DNA from: Aralia elata
Lineage: Eukaryota > Streptophyta > Magnoliopsida > Apiales > Araliaceae
Reading direction: 5' to 3'
Length of the DNA: 64,000 nucleotides
Assembly: GCA_034770075.1 (NCBI GenBank)
Contig: CM068382.1
Location: 2,604,001-2,668,000, forward strand
Part shown: in pieces, positions 46,001 to 58,626 of the stretch
How the letters are laid out: each line of letters opens with the position of its first letter
Numbering within the stretch: the first letter of the stretch is position 1
The notes under the pieces: generated by a model
The model's input: only the letters and a program-made list of their open reading frames with translations
What the model was told of the DNA's origin: nothing
Database searches by the model: none
Translations under genes and position numbers: made by a program

Positions 46001-48544
46001 TACAAGGTTTCTTGTGGAAATGTGCCTTTTATTCTCAGCCAGCAGATAAGTGATGATCAGAAATCTCACAGAAAATTGTTATCTCTTCAATTTTCAGGGG
46101 TTTGCGAATGCTATCTCTTGTCCTTGGAACTGAAATAACTGATGCATCTGTTGCAGCAATTGCTTCAAGTTATTCAAATCTAGAATTGCTTGATCTGAGT
46201 GGGTACGTTGTGGTCCAACTTCCTAGTTCTTAATATATGTATGTATGTATATATATATATTTGTTACAAAGTTCTTAATATATTTTTGTTTAGCACAAAT
46301 CAGCAATCAAGGTTTATATTGGTTACATATGAAAGAAACTAGGACTAATTGGTTTCCTCTTCAAGATAATGAAGTTGTAGTTTACCAAAATTACTTTTCA
46401 GATTCTCTTTTGCAAGATACATGCACCTTCATTGAGGGTTAAAGTTTGTATAGGAATTGGTTCAAAGTATGTTTTGAACTTGATATACTACTGCTGCTTG
46501 ATTTAGTAAACCTTCAGGATTGTAATGTCACATTGAAAATGTATCCTCTGATTTCAGGTCTAGTATTAGTGACAGCGGAATTGGAATGATCTGCAATGTA
46601 TTCCCAGACACATTATCCAGACTCCTGCTTGCCCTTTGTCCAAATATCACTTCAAGTAATCTCAAGCAACATCTAATATAAGTTTCTCTGTTTTCCTTCT
46701 TGGTTTCATAAACTTATGATTGCATTCTGTTTTGTTGCAGGTGGCATCCAATTTGCCACAGCTCAGTTACCACTTCTAGAACTCATGGACTGCGGAATGA
46801 CTGTATGTGATTCCAATGCACAAGACCTGCCTTCTGAGGACAATAGTGATTGCGAGTTACAAAAAACACCAAATAGTAAGCTACATCTTATGTACCAGAA
46901 GCTGATAATCAAACATGGTCGGTTGAAGAAATTAAGCTTGTGGGGTTGCTCAGGCTTAGATGTGAGATTCTATAGTCTGTAATATGTAGTATATCGTTGA
47001 AGTGAAATTATTTCCTGGCTTCTAAAATATGTAAAATTTGTTGCAGGCTTTATATTTAAACTGCCCTGGACTCAATGATCTCAATCTAAACTCGTGTAAA
47101 AATTTGCATCCTGGTATGTAGTTGACATCCCTTTTAGCTGATTACCTTTCCAAATACTGGACTAGTTTGTTTTTATTCTAAATCAATTTTTGGTGTTGCT
47201 TTTACCCTCAGAGAGCTTACTAATTCAGTGTCCGAATCTGGAAAGTGTGCATGCGTCAGGGTGCCAAGATATGTTAATTGATACCATTCAAAATCAGGTA
47301 ATGTCTAAACCTTCTATTAATCTTACGGTTCACCTGCTTATTGAAATGATGGCTTCTTTTCCAATTCCTGCAAGTCTGATTTGCTAACAATAAATAAGCT
47401 GGGTTATGCTGTTAGGCTTTGGGAAAGCCATATTGGTTCCAGTAACTCACTTCACTTTGGTGTTTGAAAACTAATATGTGAATCCTTTGTTGCAATTACC
47501 TGCACATTGGATAAAGGACAAAACAAAACATTATTTTGTTCAATGTTTGATACCATAGCTCAAAATTTCAATATGATGTGAAGCCATAATTTGGTGCTTC
47601 CTTTGTTTAAAGATATTTGAAGTGGATTCTATATAGTACAGTTCCAGTTTTGAAATGTTGCATTTTCTGTGTTTTCTTGCAGGTCTGGGATGACTTGTGT
47701 GCTTCAGAAAACTGTTTTCCTTTCAAGCGCTTAGCTGATGGCTCCAAGAGAGTACGGGTCCCACATAATCTCAATCAACAGGTAAATTTTGGAGAGCCCT
47801 TTAATCTTCAAGTTGATTTACCATATGCTAGCAGTACAAAAGTATTGTTATTCATGTAATGAAGAATTTCTCTCTAGGGAAAGGAAATATCAACTTTATA
47901 AGATTCTGGAGATCTATATTGCTATACATCTTTTCATACAAATCGATGATAACATTTATAAATTTACAGAAGTTACAGAAATTATAAAGGTATAAAAATT
48001 AATAGCACAACTTACCCTGCCAAAACTTTTTAAAGTACAATGTTAAAGTGGCATTTCGCATAATGGAAGGGACGCTGTGGATACAAATTGTACTGCTATA
48101 ACAATTTGAAAGAAATAGGATAACTTACTCAGAAGAACTGGTATATTTTCTGGTGACTATTGTAACTGAAAGCTGATGGGTCAATTGTCAAAAAGCAATT
48201 GAAAAATGTAACACTGGTAAAGTAATACAAGGACATTTATTCTTATTATTAAAAAAGCAATACAAATCTTTATTGGTCAATTAACACAAAGATGATCTCA
48301 CTTCTCAGAATGGGGATTGTTTTTTCTTTATATGCTTTCTTATAGTGCCCATGTCAAGATAGAGAAATGTTATATCGTGGCTATTCTGTTTATAGAGAAG
48401 CGTTCTCTCTTTGCTTTTCAGTTTCTCTTTTATTTTTGTGATATCACATCTTAGAAAACAAAATTGTTGCTCGTGCAGGCATATGATGATGAAAAGGGTG
48501 GTCGTCGTCGGAAAAGGAGGTGTAATTTGCTTGTGGACCAATAA
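43094..48544 (+). CDS. FBL17: F-box/LRR protein FBL17, 11 exons, 588 aa
   Basis: Substrate receptor of an SCF ubiquitin ligase. In Arabidopsis FBL17 targets KRP-type CDK inhibitors and is needed for cell-cycle progression and pollen mitosis. Exons: 43094-43686, 44089-44190, 45419-45563, 45656-45840, 46098-46202, 46558-46655, 46741-46961, 47047-47113, 47212-47297, 47683-47781, 48479-48544; they join in frame to 589 codons, matching the ~593 aa I remember. The N-terminus has a short CX2CX6HXC zinc-knuckle-like motif (YNCGRCGLPKKGHSC, residues 32-46), then a Pro/Ser-rich linker, LRRALSFDDIDV and an acidic stretch. The F-box (about 125-165) contains LWEVLRRLPPPALLSAAKVC. Leucine-rich repeats follow, including SLKMEGCSNLGGF, LDLSGSSISDSGIGMIC, LLALCPNITSS and LKKLSLWGCSGLDA. 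The C-terminus is basic (GGRRRKRRC), probably a nuclear signal. Intron 2 holds a hAT-like element. Confidence 0.95.
44384..44914. mobile_element. hAT-like element in FBL17 intron 2
   Basis: The ends are weakly inverted (taggaatgtaaacaaatcga on the left; tagagctgcaaatgaggcta reversed on the right). The 530-bp body is filled with gctcga/tcgagc and related words in both orientations, the pattern of sub-terminal repeats seen in plant hAT-type elements. The putative 8-bp flanks (gttgagag, gtgcaaag) match only partly. Confidence 0.55.
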
Positions 48545-49067
48545 AATAAACATTTCCCTGTATGGACATTGTTGTTAATCTAACCATTGTTCAACTTTGT
48601 GTTCATTGCCGTTGTAAATCTGAAGGCATGGCCTGAAGGTTTCAGTGGTCTGTAATTGCCATGATTATTAGTGGCAGATTGCCTAATGGACAAATTCTTT
48701 ATAATCTCCTACATTATTACTATTTCAATGTCAATTTGGGGAAGAGACATCAAGTTAACAATGTTCTTGTTTCTTAATTCCCCATGTAGCAATAAAGGTG
48801 TTACAGTTTTCTGAATTGCATTCAGCTTCTTGGTTTTGTTTCTTGAGGTTGGTTTTCAGTTTTCATTACTGCTACAATGGTAGAAATGGTCATGCAGTTT
48901 AGGTATGAACTACTACAATTTCTTCAGTGTGGTTAGGTGTCTAGTATACCTTTCGATATGATCCCTCCATTTACAAATTTTGTAAGCATTATTACTAGTC
49001 TGCTCAGAAAATATATTTAGAAGCCATAACATAATTTTTGGACAAAGTTTACCCATGTATGACTATG
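48545..49067. other. FBL17 3' region
   Basis: Presumed 3'UTR and downstream spacer. The first ~400 bp have the T-rich composition of a plant 3' end. No gene. Confidence 0.5.
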
Positions 49068-49912
49068 ACATAACATTACTAAGAATACTAAATTAGGGTA
49101 TTGTTTGATATTTCAAATACAGATCAAAGTTTTTTCAATGACAAATTTGAATATAATTTTTGTTGATGTTCGTCATATTAATTTTTTGATTTTAATTTTA
49201 TAATTACAAAAAACCTATATTTAGATGGTGTATTACCAAAAAAAAAAAGAAGAAAAAAGACCTTACATATTTATATTTTAGTTTTGGTTTTGTTGATATT
49301 TATATTTTTTGATGTTCTACATATATTTTATAAAAAAAAAAAAGATACTCCCTCCGTTCCAAATTAATTGTTTTTTTAGGATTTTTTTAAGTCAAATTGA
49401 CTATTTTTAAAATTAATAATTAAGCATATATAAATATATTTCTAAAATTATAAAAATTGAAATTAGTAATAAATTGTATATACTAATTTCAATTTTTTAT
49501 AATATATTTACCTATATGTTAGCAAAAATAGTAAAAAGATTAGTTTTAAAAATAGTCAATTTGATTTTAAAAAATACTAAAAAAGCAATTAATTTAGGAC
49601 GGAGAGAGTACAATTTTTAGTCAAGCGAGTATGAATAGAGTTTGAATTGTTTGTTCACTTTACGGTCTTAAACATAACATTACTAAGAATACTAAACTAG
49701 GGTCTTGTTTGATATTTCAAATACAAATCAAAGTTTTTTCAATGACAATTTTGAATATAATTTTGTTGATGTTCTTCATATTAATTTTTTGATTTTAATT
49801 TTATAATTACCTAAAAATGAGAAGAAAAAAAGACCTTACATATTTATATTTTAGTTTTGGTTTTGTTGATATTTATATTTTTTGATGTTCTACATATATT
49901 TTTTTTAAAAAA
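49068..49912. repeat. Direct duplication (about 240-270 bp) flanking a MITE
   Basis: Left copy about 49068-49335 and right copy about 49672-49912 share acataacattactaagaata, gatatttcaaatacagatca-like sequence, ttttttcaatgaca, gaccttacatatttatattt and ttttgatgttctacatatat. Stowaway-like copy C (49346-49610) sits between them. The left copy has a small extra insertion near 49218-49240. Confidence 0.85.
49346..49610. mobile_element. Stowaway-like MITE, copy C
   Basis: Left tactccctccgttccaaatt, right aattaatttaggacggagag then agta. The inner sequence is the reverse orientation of copies A and B (gtatatac and aaattagtaataaattg appear inverted). TA borders. Confidence 0.85.
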
Positions 49913-50236
49913 AATACTAGATATAATTAGCAAATTTTATTCGGAAGGGGTAACTTAATATTATCCAAGTCTAGATAAACCGGATTACTGTGGTAAAACT
50001 AAGAGAAACTAGAAATGACTATTTTGCGTTGACCCAACAAATTCATGACACGTACCCCTTAACTCCCGCCAGTACAGTACATCGTCACATACTAATACAG
50101 TAATACTCATCCATCTTCGTCTTCTCCTTCTTTTCAAAAAAAAAAAAAACTAAAATAAAAAATCTTCATCTTTCATCATCATCATCCTTTTTCCTTTAAA
50201 AATTGCTCTGCCGTTTTCTCCTTGTATTCGACAACA
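49911..50236. promoter_or_regulatory. Promoter and 5'UTR region of the P-loop kinase gene
   Basis: Contains a CT/CAT-rich stretch (about 50105-50210: ccatcttcgtcttctcc, catcatcatcatcc) typical of plant 5'UTRs directly before the ATG at 50237. No definite TATA box was chosen. Confidence 0.4.
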
Positions 50237-53200
50237 ATGGATGTTTCTTCCTTCTCCGCAAGCTCAAGAGGATGTTTAACTCCTCCTCCAGGTCTCTCTT
50301 TCGCTCTGTGTCTTACTAATTATATACTCCATATGTATATACAAGTATCACTCGAATCGAGGTAAATTTTTTTGATTTAACCTTATTCATTGGGGGGATT
50401 TGTGTAGTTATGGTAAATATGTGAGATCATTAGTATCTAAGTTCCATAAATCATTACTACTATGGTTTAATCAAATGATGTTTTTTATTTAACAGCATTG
50501 ATTGTTGTTTATTCTGTAAGGCCTTCATATTCCTGCTCGCTCTTGATGTTACTACTTCAATTTTGTTATTATGCTTTCATTCCCAAGGATAAAATTGGGA
50601 TTTTAAACCCTAATTTTTGATAAATTGAACTGCCGTGAAGTGTCTATTCAAGGAAATAAATTGTTTGGGATAATGGAGCAATGCATTTTTTCCGTTTTGT
50701 CTTGTTTTTGATTTGTCTGTTTATGCTTTGGTGGTTGCTTTTAAGTTTACATCCAAGCGTATCCCTCAATTCATTATTTTGGGTAGTCCCACCCTTTGGT
50801 TTGATGAAAAATATGCACACAATCATGTCTAAATGTGTTATATACCATGGATCAGGTTCTATCTTGATTATGCATGCTCTTAAATCTGCAGGGAGTTTGT
50901 TGCTCAAAAAGATCGGGCTTGCTGAATGGTATTGTGGTTCTGTCTCGATTTTGCCAGTTAAATGCTCATCCAGGCCATTATCAAGTCATAATACTTTCCT
51001 AATTCGGAAGACAAACTGCATGCAGGTTAAGTGTTTATTTGGATGAAAATCGGTTATTTTTCTTTAGTGTGTTTTTGGTTTGGTCAGATTTAGACAGACA
51101 AGTGAAGGAAAGGAATTTAAGAGGAAATCTTGTTGCAAATTGGATGGATTTGGTAAAAAATAAATAAAGAATAACCACCGAAATATATTTTTGTCTTGAG
51201 CCAAATCTACATCTCCATCATATGCAACATTCAATGTTTTTAAAATTTTCTAAGGATTTAAACTAAAGAAATGAATGAGAGTATGATTCCTATCAGTGCA
51301 AAACAAAACGACTGAAATGATTTCTATTCCATCTATTTTCCTTTCCAGTATGATAAACACACTATTAAAGTATTATTAGTATTATTATTATTATTATTAT
51401 AAGTATGTTATTAAACAAAATCCATATTCTGTTGATAGCAAAATTCTTTTTCAGGTATCATGTAGCCAAAAGAGTGAAATTTCTGTGATAGAGGCCCAGT
51501 ATGTATCTTTTCAATGTCAAATAAAAACTGCTGATGAATTGTATTACCGCATAATCTCCTTATGTGTTAGTGTTTTATTTATTTTCTGGAATGGGATTTG
51601 GTTAAGATCATATCTGCGATGTGTTGTTCTTTGTTATTTGATCAGTTGCTGTAGCTTCACAACAAATCTTGTTATTTGCTAAATATTCTCTTACATGGAA
51701 GAGAGATGCAAACAGCATCGCTAGATTAGTTAAAATATCGCAGCAAGCCATGGCTTTAGAATTGATAGGTTAGGTTTTTCCTTGCAGGAATTGGAATAGG
51801 AAAATATTTTAAGACAACATAGTGCCATCTTACATTGTTAATAATCTTGCTTTTCTTGAGATCTGAAGATAGTGGAAATATTTCCACTCCCTTGCATGAG
51901 AAGTGATTAGCAATGTGGTATTAGTTTAACAGAAATTTTTTGTTTCGATTTCTTTTAAGGTGCATGGATGAGATATATGATACCTTGGCTAAGCGCCTTG
52001 TTCCGACTGCAGCAGCTGCAACAAATTCCAGTTTTAAGTAAGTTCAAGCTTTCAATTCTAGAATTTCTGGTGAGTTTATATAACTGGATTTGACACTGAG
52101 TATATATGAATTCGTAAATTCTTATTTCAGTTGTGGGGTTTGACCATCTATATGTTACTTGAGGGTTGCTCTATATAGAGCCGTGTTTCAGTTAATTTTC
52201 TAGCTTTCTTAATTTTGAGTAACTTATGACCTTGTCAGTGTTGTTGTTCAGCTGCTTCTCATCCTCCCCTTCTTCCCGTTTCCTTTCTGGTCTTGTTGGT
52301 ATTTGATAGTTTTCATACAAAATATCAAATTAACTGTTCAATCACCTCTATTATTATTATTTTTTTTTTGGGGTGTGTGGGGTGGGGGTGGGGGGGGGGT
52401 GTGTGTGTGCGTGTGGGATATTTAGATTTGCTAAAGTTTATGGTAATGTGGTCCCGTCCAGAACCTTTGCTTCCAGACACGGACTTGTTCATATCAGCTG
52501 ATCTTGTGAATTACTTTTCAAATATGCAGGCATATCGTGGGTATAGCTGGCCCTCCTGGTTCTGGAAAGAGCACTATTGCATCTGAGGTTGCTCGACGTG
52601 TAAATAAGTTATGGCCCCAAAAATCTTGCTCCTTTGATTCCCAAGTTGAGCCACCAGCTGTTACTGCAGTCATTCCAATGGACGGATTCCATCTTTATCG
52701 TCATCAGCTTGATGCAATGGAGGTAATCCTATTTATTCTCATGTGCACCTAATTGTTTATATTTTCCGCCTACATTCTATAGTTCGATTTCTTTAGTTGC
52801 TGGTGCTGATGGCTTTTGTGTATAGTAGTATACTAGTATTTGAAATTGATGTTTTACAGTCTAGACTAAAAGCAAAACATGATGATGTTGGAGAAAGTAA
52901 GTTTGAAAAATATAACAAGAAACTTTATTTAACTTAAGCACAAAGTTATGGGAGATGCACATTATACAGTAGGCACAGAGCACAAATAACGAGTTTTGGT
53001 TTTCAGTTTAAAAATTATATTAAGTTCATATGATATATGAGATTTCTAGTACATGGAAAAATGGTCATTGCCCACATTTAGAATTCCTAGCCAAGAATGC
53101 GTATTATCTGAAGTGTTTCTCTTTCTTAGTTGATGTCAGTGTGTCATAAAATTGTATACAACATTGTTTTGTAGTAACATGCTATTTTTGTTATCTATCT

Positions 53201-54191
53201 GGTTTTCCGCCTTGCAATTAGATAAATGAAATATTCTTTATTCAATTGCTTGGTACATGGAGTTGATTAAATGTGGTATATATCTGTCTATTATATGTCT
53301 GGGTATCAGGAGTTTTTGACATGTCTGGTGGAACAGGATATACAATAAACCTTTCCCATCCAGTTTGTTACCCATTTGTGTGTGTGTGTTTTGTTTTGGG
53401 GTTGGGGGGGGGGGGTAAACATTCTCATCCTTTGAATGAAATCACATGCACGCTTAAAATTAAGCAAGGTTTCCATGTTGAGTTCACTCTTGTGCTACAT
53501 AATTAATCAATTTTCTCAAAAAAAACATTGATACAATAATTTTTCACCAGGCCTGTTTCAAGTCTTTGTATACTACCATACGAGGAATAGAGAATTTGAT
53601 GCTTTGATTAGGGATGGTCAAAATTTTCGGGTTTTAAGGTAAACCGGACCGGTCCGAACTGGCCGGTTCGGCACCGGTTCGGTATAGACCGGTTCCGGTT
53701 AGTTATTTTGATGGTTTGGTTCGTACCGAACCGAACCGGTTGACTATGTATATATATATCTGTGTCACTGTGTGCATGTGCAGTAGTCATTGGTATTCGT
53801 CTTTTCACACAAATCAATTCGAAACCTGCTACAAGTACAATACGTGGCTTCTCTGGTTTCCAACAAACCATTCAAAACAAATGTTGAATTTGCATGTCCT
53901 TTCTTTTCTTGGTTACCGAATCGCAATGACAATAATACCCCCACACATGCTTTGAATTTACAACTCAGTGACTCACCGACCTCAGTTCCTTGATATCATT
54001 TTGGCAAATTACGGAGAAAGGGGCTCCTTTAGACAAGTGGGTTTTTGTTTTCACATAAAAAATAATAAAAATTATCCATTCGAGATAATACTTACCTAGA
54101 AATTCATTTATGGTGATTTGAAAAAATGAAATCCACAATAGAAATATCTCCAATGGAATTATGCCCATCTCTAATTTTGTATGTATGTGTA

Positions 54192-54239
<48 letters not shown>

Positions 54240-57037
54240 TATCTGTATATGTATATACACATGAGAAAGAGAGATATAGAGAGAGAAAGGGAAAGTCACC
54301 TTAATGTTAATAGAAGTTTGAAGTTCTTGGGGTTAGTTCACCAGCTTAGTACTAACCATCATAAGAGAGAAGAGAAACAGAGAGAAAGAGAGAAAAGACT
54401 CAGTTCAGTGTTCGCTTAACATGGTACCATTGATGGGATAATCGGTATAATTTTGGGTAAAAACCGGTACCGGCTAACCGGTTCGGTATACCGGTCCAAC
54501 CGGTACCGATATCGGTATCTAATTTTGGGTGTATTCGGTAACCGGTTTGGTTCGGTTCGGACTGGTTCGGTACGATAAATTACCGATGAACACCCCTAGC
54601 TCTGATAGCCCACAAAAGGCTACTTGTAAGACCATGTAATATAGTACTAGAAACAAAATTGACGAGACACTGATTTTACTTTGTAAAATTGTCACTGAAA
54701 AATGGTTGATATATAAAATTGTACATTTTAGCGCCCAAAATTAGCTGGCTTTAGATCTAAACTGTGTAAGACTATTATTGAATCTTGGTAGTGTTTACTG
54801 TGTTAGGACCCAGAGGAAGCTCATGCAAGACGAGGAGGTGAGATTCCTTTCTCATGCAATCAGTAATTTTGCATCTCCATAGCACTAAAAAAAAAAGCAT
54901 TTGATTTTCTCTTGTTGAATCAGCTCCATGGACTTTTGACCCTGAACTATTCCTAAAATGCCTCAAGACTCTGAGGGATCATGTAAGTAGCTTTTCTTAC
55001 TGAAGTTACACATGTATATATACTTTCTTATGTATTTTTGGCTTATGAATTTAATTAATTCTATAGCTGTAAAAATACTGTTTCCTAGCAAAGAAGAGAC
55101 ATGTATGATGCAAATATTGGCCAACACCAAGTACTATATCTATATTAGATATACTTGTTTCTTATAAAGCACTCTTCGGATTTATGTTAACTCAGGGATC
55201 AGTTTATGCACCATCGTTTGATCATGGTGTTGGAGATCCTATCAAAGACGATATCTATGTGAACCTTCAGTAAGTATTATATTTTATGTCGGCATTGATA
55301 ATCCTGTCAATAGCTTCTTGGTTTCTAAGATTTGATGGCTTTGGGGCATGGCTGCATGGTAGTCGTCAGGAGTTGTTCTACTACTTGATGAAAGTGCAGA
55401 TACAGGAGCCTGTTTGCTACATTTTTTTTGGTTGTTCTATTCCTTGATTTCCTTTTCTATTTTGTTTTGTTTTATTATCCTATCATTATTTGTTTGTTTA
55501 GTTTTTATCCTGGACATTGCAATGTGTAACTATGTTATTTCCTCAAGTTTTATCCTCCATGACTAGACTAGATCTACAGTGATTTTGCTAGTTGAGGGTA
55601 TTGGTATTTCCTATACAGGCTATACTATCAGAATCATATGTTATTCTTAAGAACAATTATATGAATTGCATAAATATAGTAATTTCTAAGCACTATATGG
55701 ATATATTATTATAGGAAGACTAATATGCCGTGTTTAGTAGTATGGGAAAACGCCATGTTTTGTCTGGCCCAGGAGAAAGCTGAGAGAATTAAGTACCTTA
55801 CGCATCATGCTTCATTTGTCTTTTTTCCTCTTTGCAGGCACAAAGTGGTGATTGTTGAAGGTAATTATTTGCTCTTGGAAGATGGGGCTTGGAAGGAGAT
55901 ATCAACTATGTTCGATGAGAAGTGGTAAACCAAATACTCAACCCAACTAGTTTTACTTCTTTTTTTTGAATTTGTATTTTCTGGATAACAGATATGTTAA
56001 TGGAGTTAATAATATGGAGTCTCTAAGCCATGTGGACATGCTTGCTACTCAAAAGAGGGGAGGGAAGGGGGTGGGATTACTATCCTTGTTGAGCCTGGTC
56101 TTTGCATTTGATGATAAAAATGAAGTTCTTGCACAATAGGAAAATATACATAACAATTCTAGCAATTACTTGTTCCTTATAGTACTCCCTCTGCACTAAA
56201 AGAAGAATGCCATTATTATCAATGAATCGTCTTATTGTTACTAGGTGCGACAATGTTTTTACTTATTCTTTTACCTTTTTCTTTCGCATTAAAATTGGAT
56301 TTGCAATTGTGGAGAATGATGTGAAATAATTTAAATTTTGTGAAGGTTCATTGAGGTCGACATTGACACAGCAATGCAAAGAGTTCTTAAGAGACATATA
56401 TCAACTGGTACATGCTCATCCTATAATTTTATCCAATTACTTTGTAAGGGAAATTAAAGGGTAGGTGCACATGGAAATCTGTACTTATGTTTTACTCCAT
56501 GTATTATTGTAGGAAAACCCGAAAATATTGCCAAGTTCCGGGTACGTTCCATGCTTGATTTCGTTGTTCTTTTCTACCATCTCCATCCCCAAAAGGATGT
56601 GTTAGTGTATTATAGGGCACATAAATTAAGGCTGACAAATTAGAGTAGAGTGTGTAAAATTTGTTTCAATTACACCCTTTGTTTTGACATACAAAAATAC
56701 CATAATTATGTGCACTTTGGGTAATTAGTATTTATTTCATATTTTACATTTGGTTTTTCGTACTTTTAGACATGCTTTTTTCGGACAAAATTTTAGTTGG
56801 AAATGCTTTTGAGGACAGGGAGAGTATTTGATTGATCCTCCAAAGTACTCCCTCTGGAAAATTAAGTAATTTTTAAATTATTTCAAAGGAAACGGTAATC
56901 TGTTTATTTATTTTGCTAATTTGTGGCTTCTTTCACTAATTATTCCTCAGGTAGAGTACAATGACCGGCCTAATGCGGAACTTATAAGCAAGACAAAGAA
57001 AAACGCAGATTTGATAATCAAGTCGATTGACTTCTGA
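50237..57037 (+). CDS. P-loop kinase of the uridine kinase/phosphoribulokinase-like class, 12 exons, 310 aa
   Basis: Predicted small-molecule kinase related to uridine kinase, pantothenate kinase and yeast YFH7-type proteins; the substrate cannot be told from sequence. Exons: 50237-50291, 50892-51025, 51455-51498, 51960-52037, 52530-52722, 54807-54837, 54924-54982, 55196-55269, 55838-55924, 56346-56407, 56513-56541, 56951-57037; frames agree and give 311 codons. The first ~60 residues (MDVSSFSASSRGCLTP..., Ser-rich and basic) look like a plastid transit peptide. Walker A is GPPGSGKST at about 111-119. Further family motifs are VIPMDGFHLYR, ARRGAPWTFDPELF, PSFDHGVGDP, VVIVEGNYLLL (Walker B-like) and the C-terminal VEYNDRPNAELI. 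I recall Arabidopsis At1g03030 as a similar protein. Intron 5 contains a 990-bp hAT-like element, and introns 4 and 5 contain long G runs. Exons 1, 3 and 4 code the poorly conserved N-terminus and are the least certain. Confidence 0.9.
52367..52417 (+). repeat. G-rich (G/GT) tract in kinase intron 4
   Basis: About 50 bp of G runs of 3-10 separated by single T or TG units, followed by GTGTGTG. The coding strand carries the G runs, so the intron RNA could form a G-quadruplex. It ends about 115 bp before the exon encoding Walker A. Confidence 0.8.
53404..53416 (+). repeat. G-run in kinase intron 5
   Basis: A G run of about 12, preceded by ggggtt, lies about 190 bp before the hAT-like element. 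Exact length is uncertain. Confidence 0.8.
53609..54598. mobile_element. hAT-like non-autonomous element, 990 bp, in kinase intron 5
   Basis: Left end tagggatggtca; right end in reverse tagggtgttcatcgg-like (cacccta at the border). The flanks are gctttgat (53601-53608) and gctctgat (54599-54606), an 8-bp duplication with one mismatch as expected for hAT. Both sub-terminal regions are packed with ccggttcgg, ggttcggt and accggt words in both orientations, probably transposase-binding repeats. The middle holds a GT/AT microsatellite (about 54182-54237) and a purine-rich stretch. No transposase. Confidence 0.8.
54182..54237. repeat. (GT)n(AT)n microsatellite inside the hAT-like element
   Basis: Short GT run followed by about 18 AT units, within the 990-bp element. 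Confidence 0.9.
56669..56830. mobile_element. Possible short Stowaway-like MITE in kinase intron 11
   Basis: The left side tacaccctttgttttgacat and the reversed right side tactctccctgtcctcaaaa are roughly inverted, about 160 bp apart. A further orphan end actccctct occurs at about 56846. Weak similarity; family uncertain. Confidence 0.3.
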
Positions 57038-58626
57038 GAATAAAACACCATCAGTAAATAGAAGACACATAGTAGTATTTACTTGTTAATGTTGTTCATC
57101 TTTTACCAATAAAATAACGTTTAGGCAATGAGTGGAGTTTGCCAGATTGGCTAATTCGGGAACAGAGGCTTGGCTTGGGTGTATATGAGGAAGTGTATTA
57201 TTCTGGTTCTTATTTTATTTATTTATTTTACTAGATAGATTCAATTTAAAAAAAAAAGTTAATTGTAAACTTACAGTAGGAATAGAACTCGTTATGGAAT
57301 GCTATACTCCGACTCCGTGTGTGCCAACTGCATTACTCTTTATTCATTTCTGATATTTGCCAAACTCACTGTTGTACTGTGATCATTATAAAAGCTATGA
57401 CTTTTAAATTTCTTTTCTTTAATAAGACTATGTAGTAATACAATTTTTTGACTTCAAAAATTTGCCACGCTTCTGTAGGAATATTTAAGATTTTTTTTAC
57501 AACATTGGGTGATATATCCCCCCCCCCCCTTTTGTGAATATCACCTATGATTCTATTTATGGGTCTTAAAATTTTAAAATAAACATAAAACAAATAGTAT
57601 TGTGTGGATACGAATTATACATAAAAAATTATGTAAAAATAATATTAAAAAAAAGGAAAAAAAAGAGAAAAAAAGAAGTGAGATTTATCATTAATTTTTT
57701 ACACATTTTTATTAGTATACAATACATGAGTTGCACAATTTGTTGCGTAAAGGAGTCCCAAATGTGTCAATATAGAATAAAACTATGATTTAAACTTGAC
57801 TTTTATACTACTATTAATAAAATAAAAATGAAAATATAGCTTTTTTTATAGAAAAGCTAAAAAGCAAAACTGATAGTAAAATAAGAAGTTTAGTGATAAT
57901 GTCAGAGTAATAATTTTACTGTCAGGATAAATATGTATTTAACGATATTTTTATATTTATTTTAATAATATTTTAAACTTTTAATGACGCATAATGCACT
58001 AATAATAAAATTATTATTTTGACATTATCAACCGCCAACAAAGTTCTTTTGTTAAACAAAGTGGAATATATAAATAGCGGTATCTTTCCCGGAAAGAAAT
58101 TGCTATGCATCATGCCTTCTATTAATGTTTATGAACTGACACTAAAAACAGAAATGTTTCCATTTATGGACGTGCTACTGCTCTCATCCCTATGTAGTGT
58201 GCATGTGCATCGAGAAAAGAGAGCAACTCTGAGCTTGTGTTATTTTGACATTTTAAAGTTATTTTTAAACTCGTTTAAATAATAAATTTATTTAATTTTA
58301 ATCAATAAATATTATCTATTGATTGTTATATTTATTATATTTAAACTTTAAATGACTAATTTTGATTTTTGAAATGTTATTTCAAAAAATTAGAATTATT
58401 CTTATATTTTTGAATTGTCATGGAGTATATATCCTAATAATTAGTTGCCACTTGCAAATGCCAACATGCATAGCAACCGGCAACAATGGCCATGAATGTA
58501 TATTTAAGCCAAGGGACCGACCGATCGACCATGCATATTTGCTCTTCAATGTGAACGACTGATCGATTCGTTCCTCTGCCGTTCTTCCCCACTTATCTCT
58601 TTTTTAAATAAAGCATGGTCACAATT
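57038..58626. other. Kinase 3' region and AT-rich intergenic DNA
   Basis: The first ~200 bp are presumed 3'UTR (aataaaataacg at about 57109). A C12 run lies at about 57518-57529. I see no gene. Confidence 0.5.

Noticed and set aside
58019..58282. 87-codon forward frame
   Set aside because: AT-rich intergenic sequence without splice context, promoter signal or recognisable domain.
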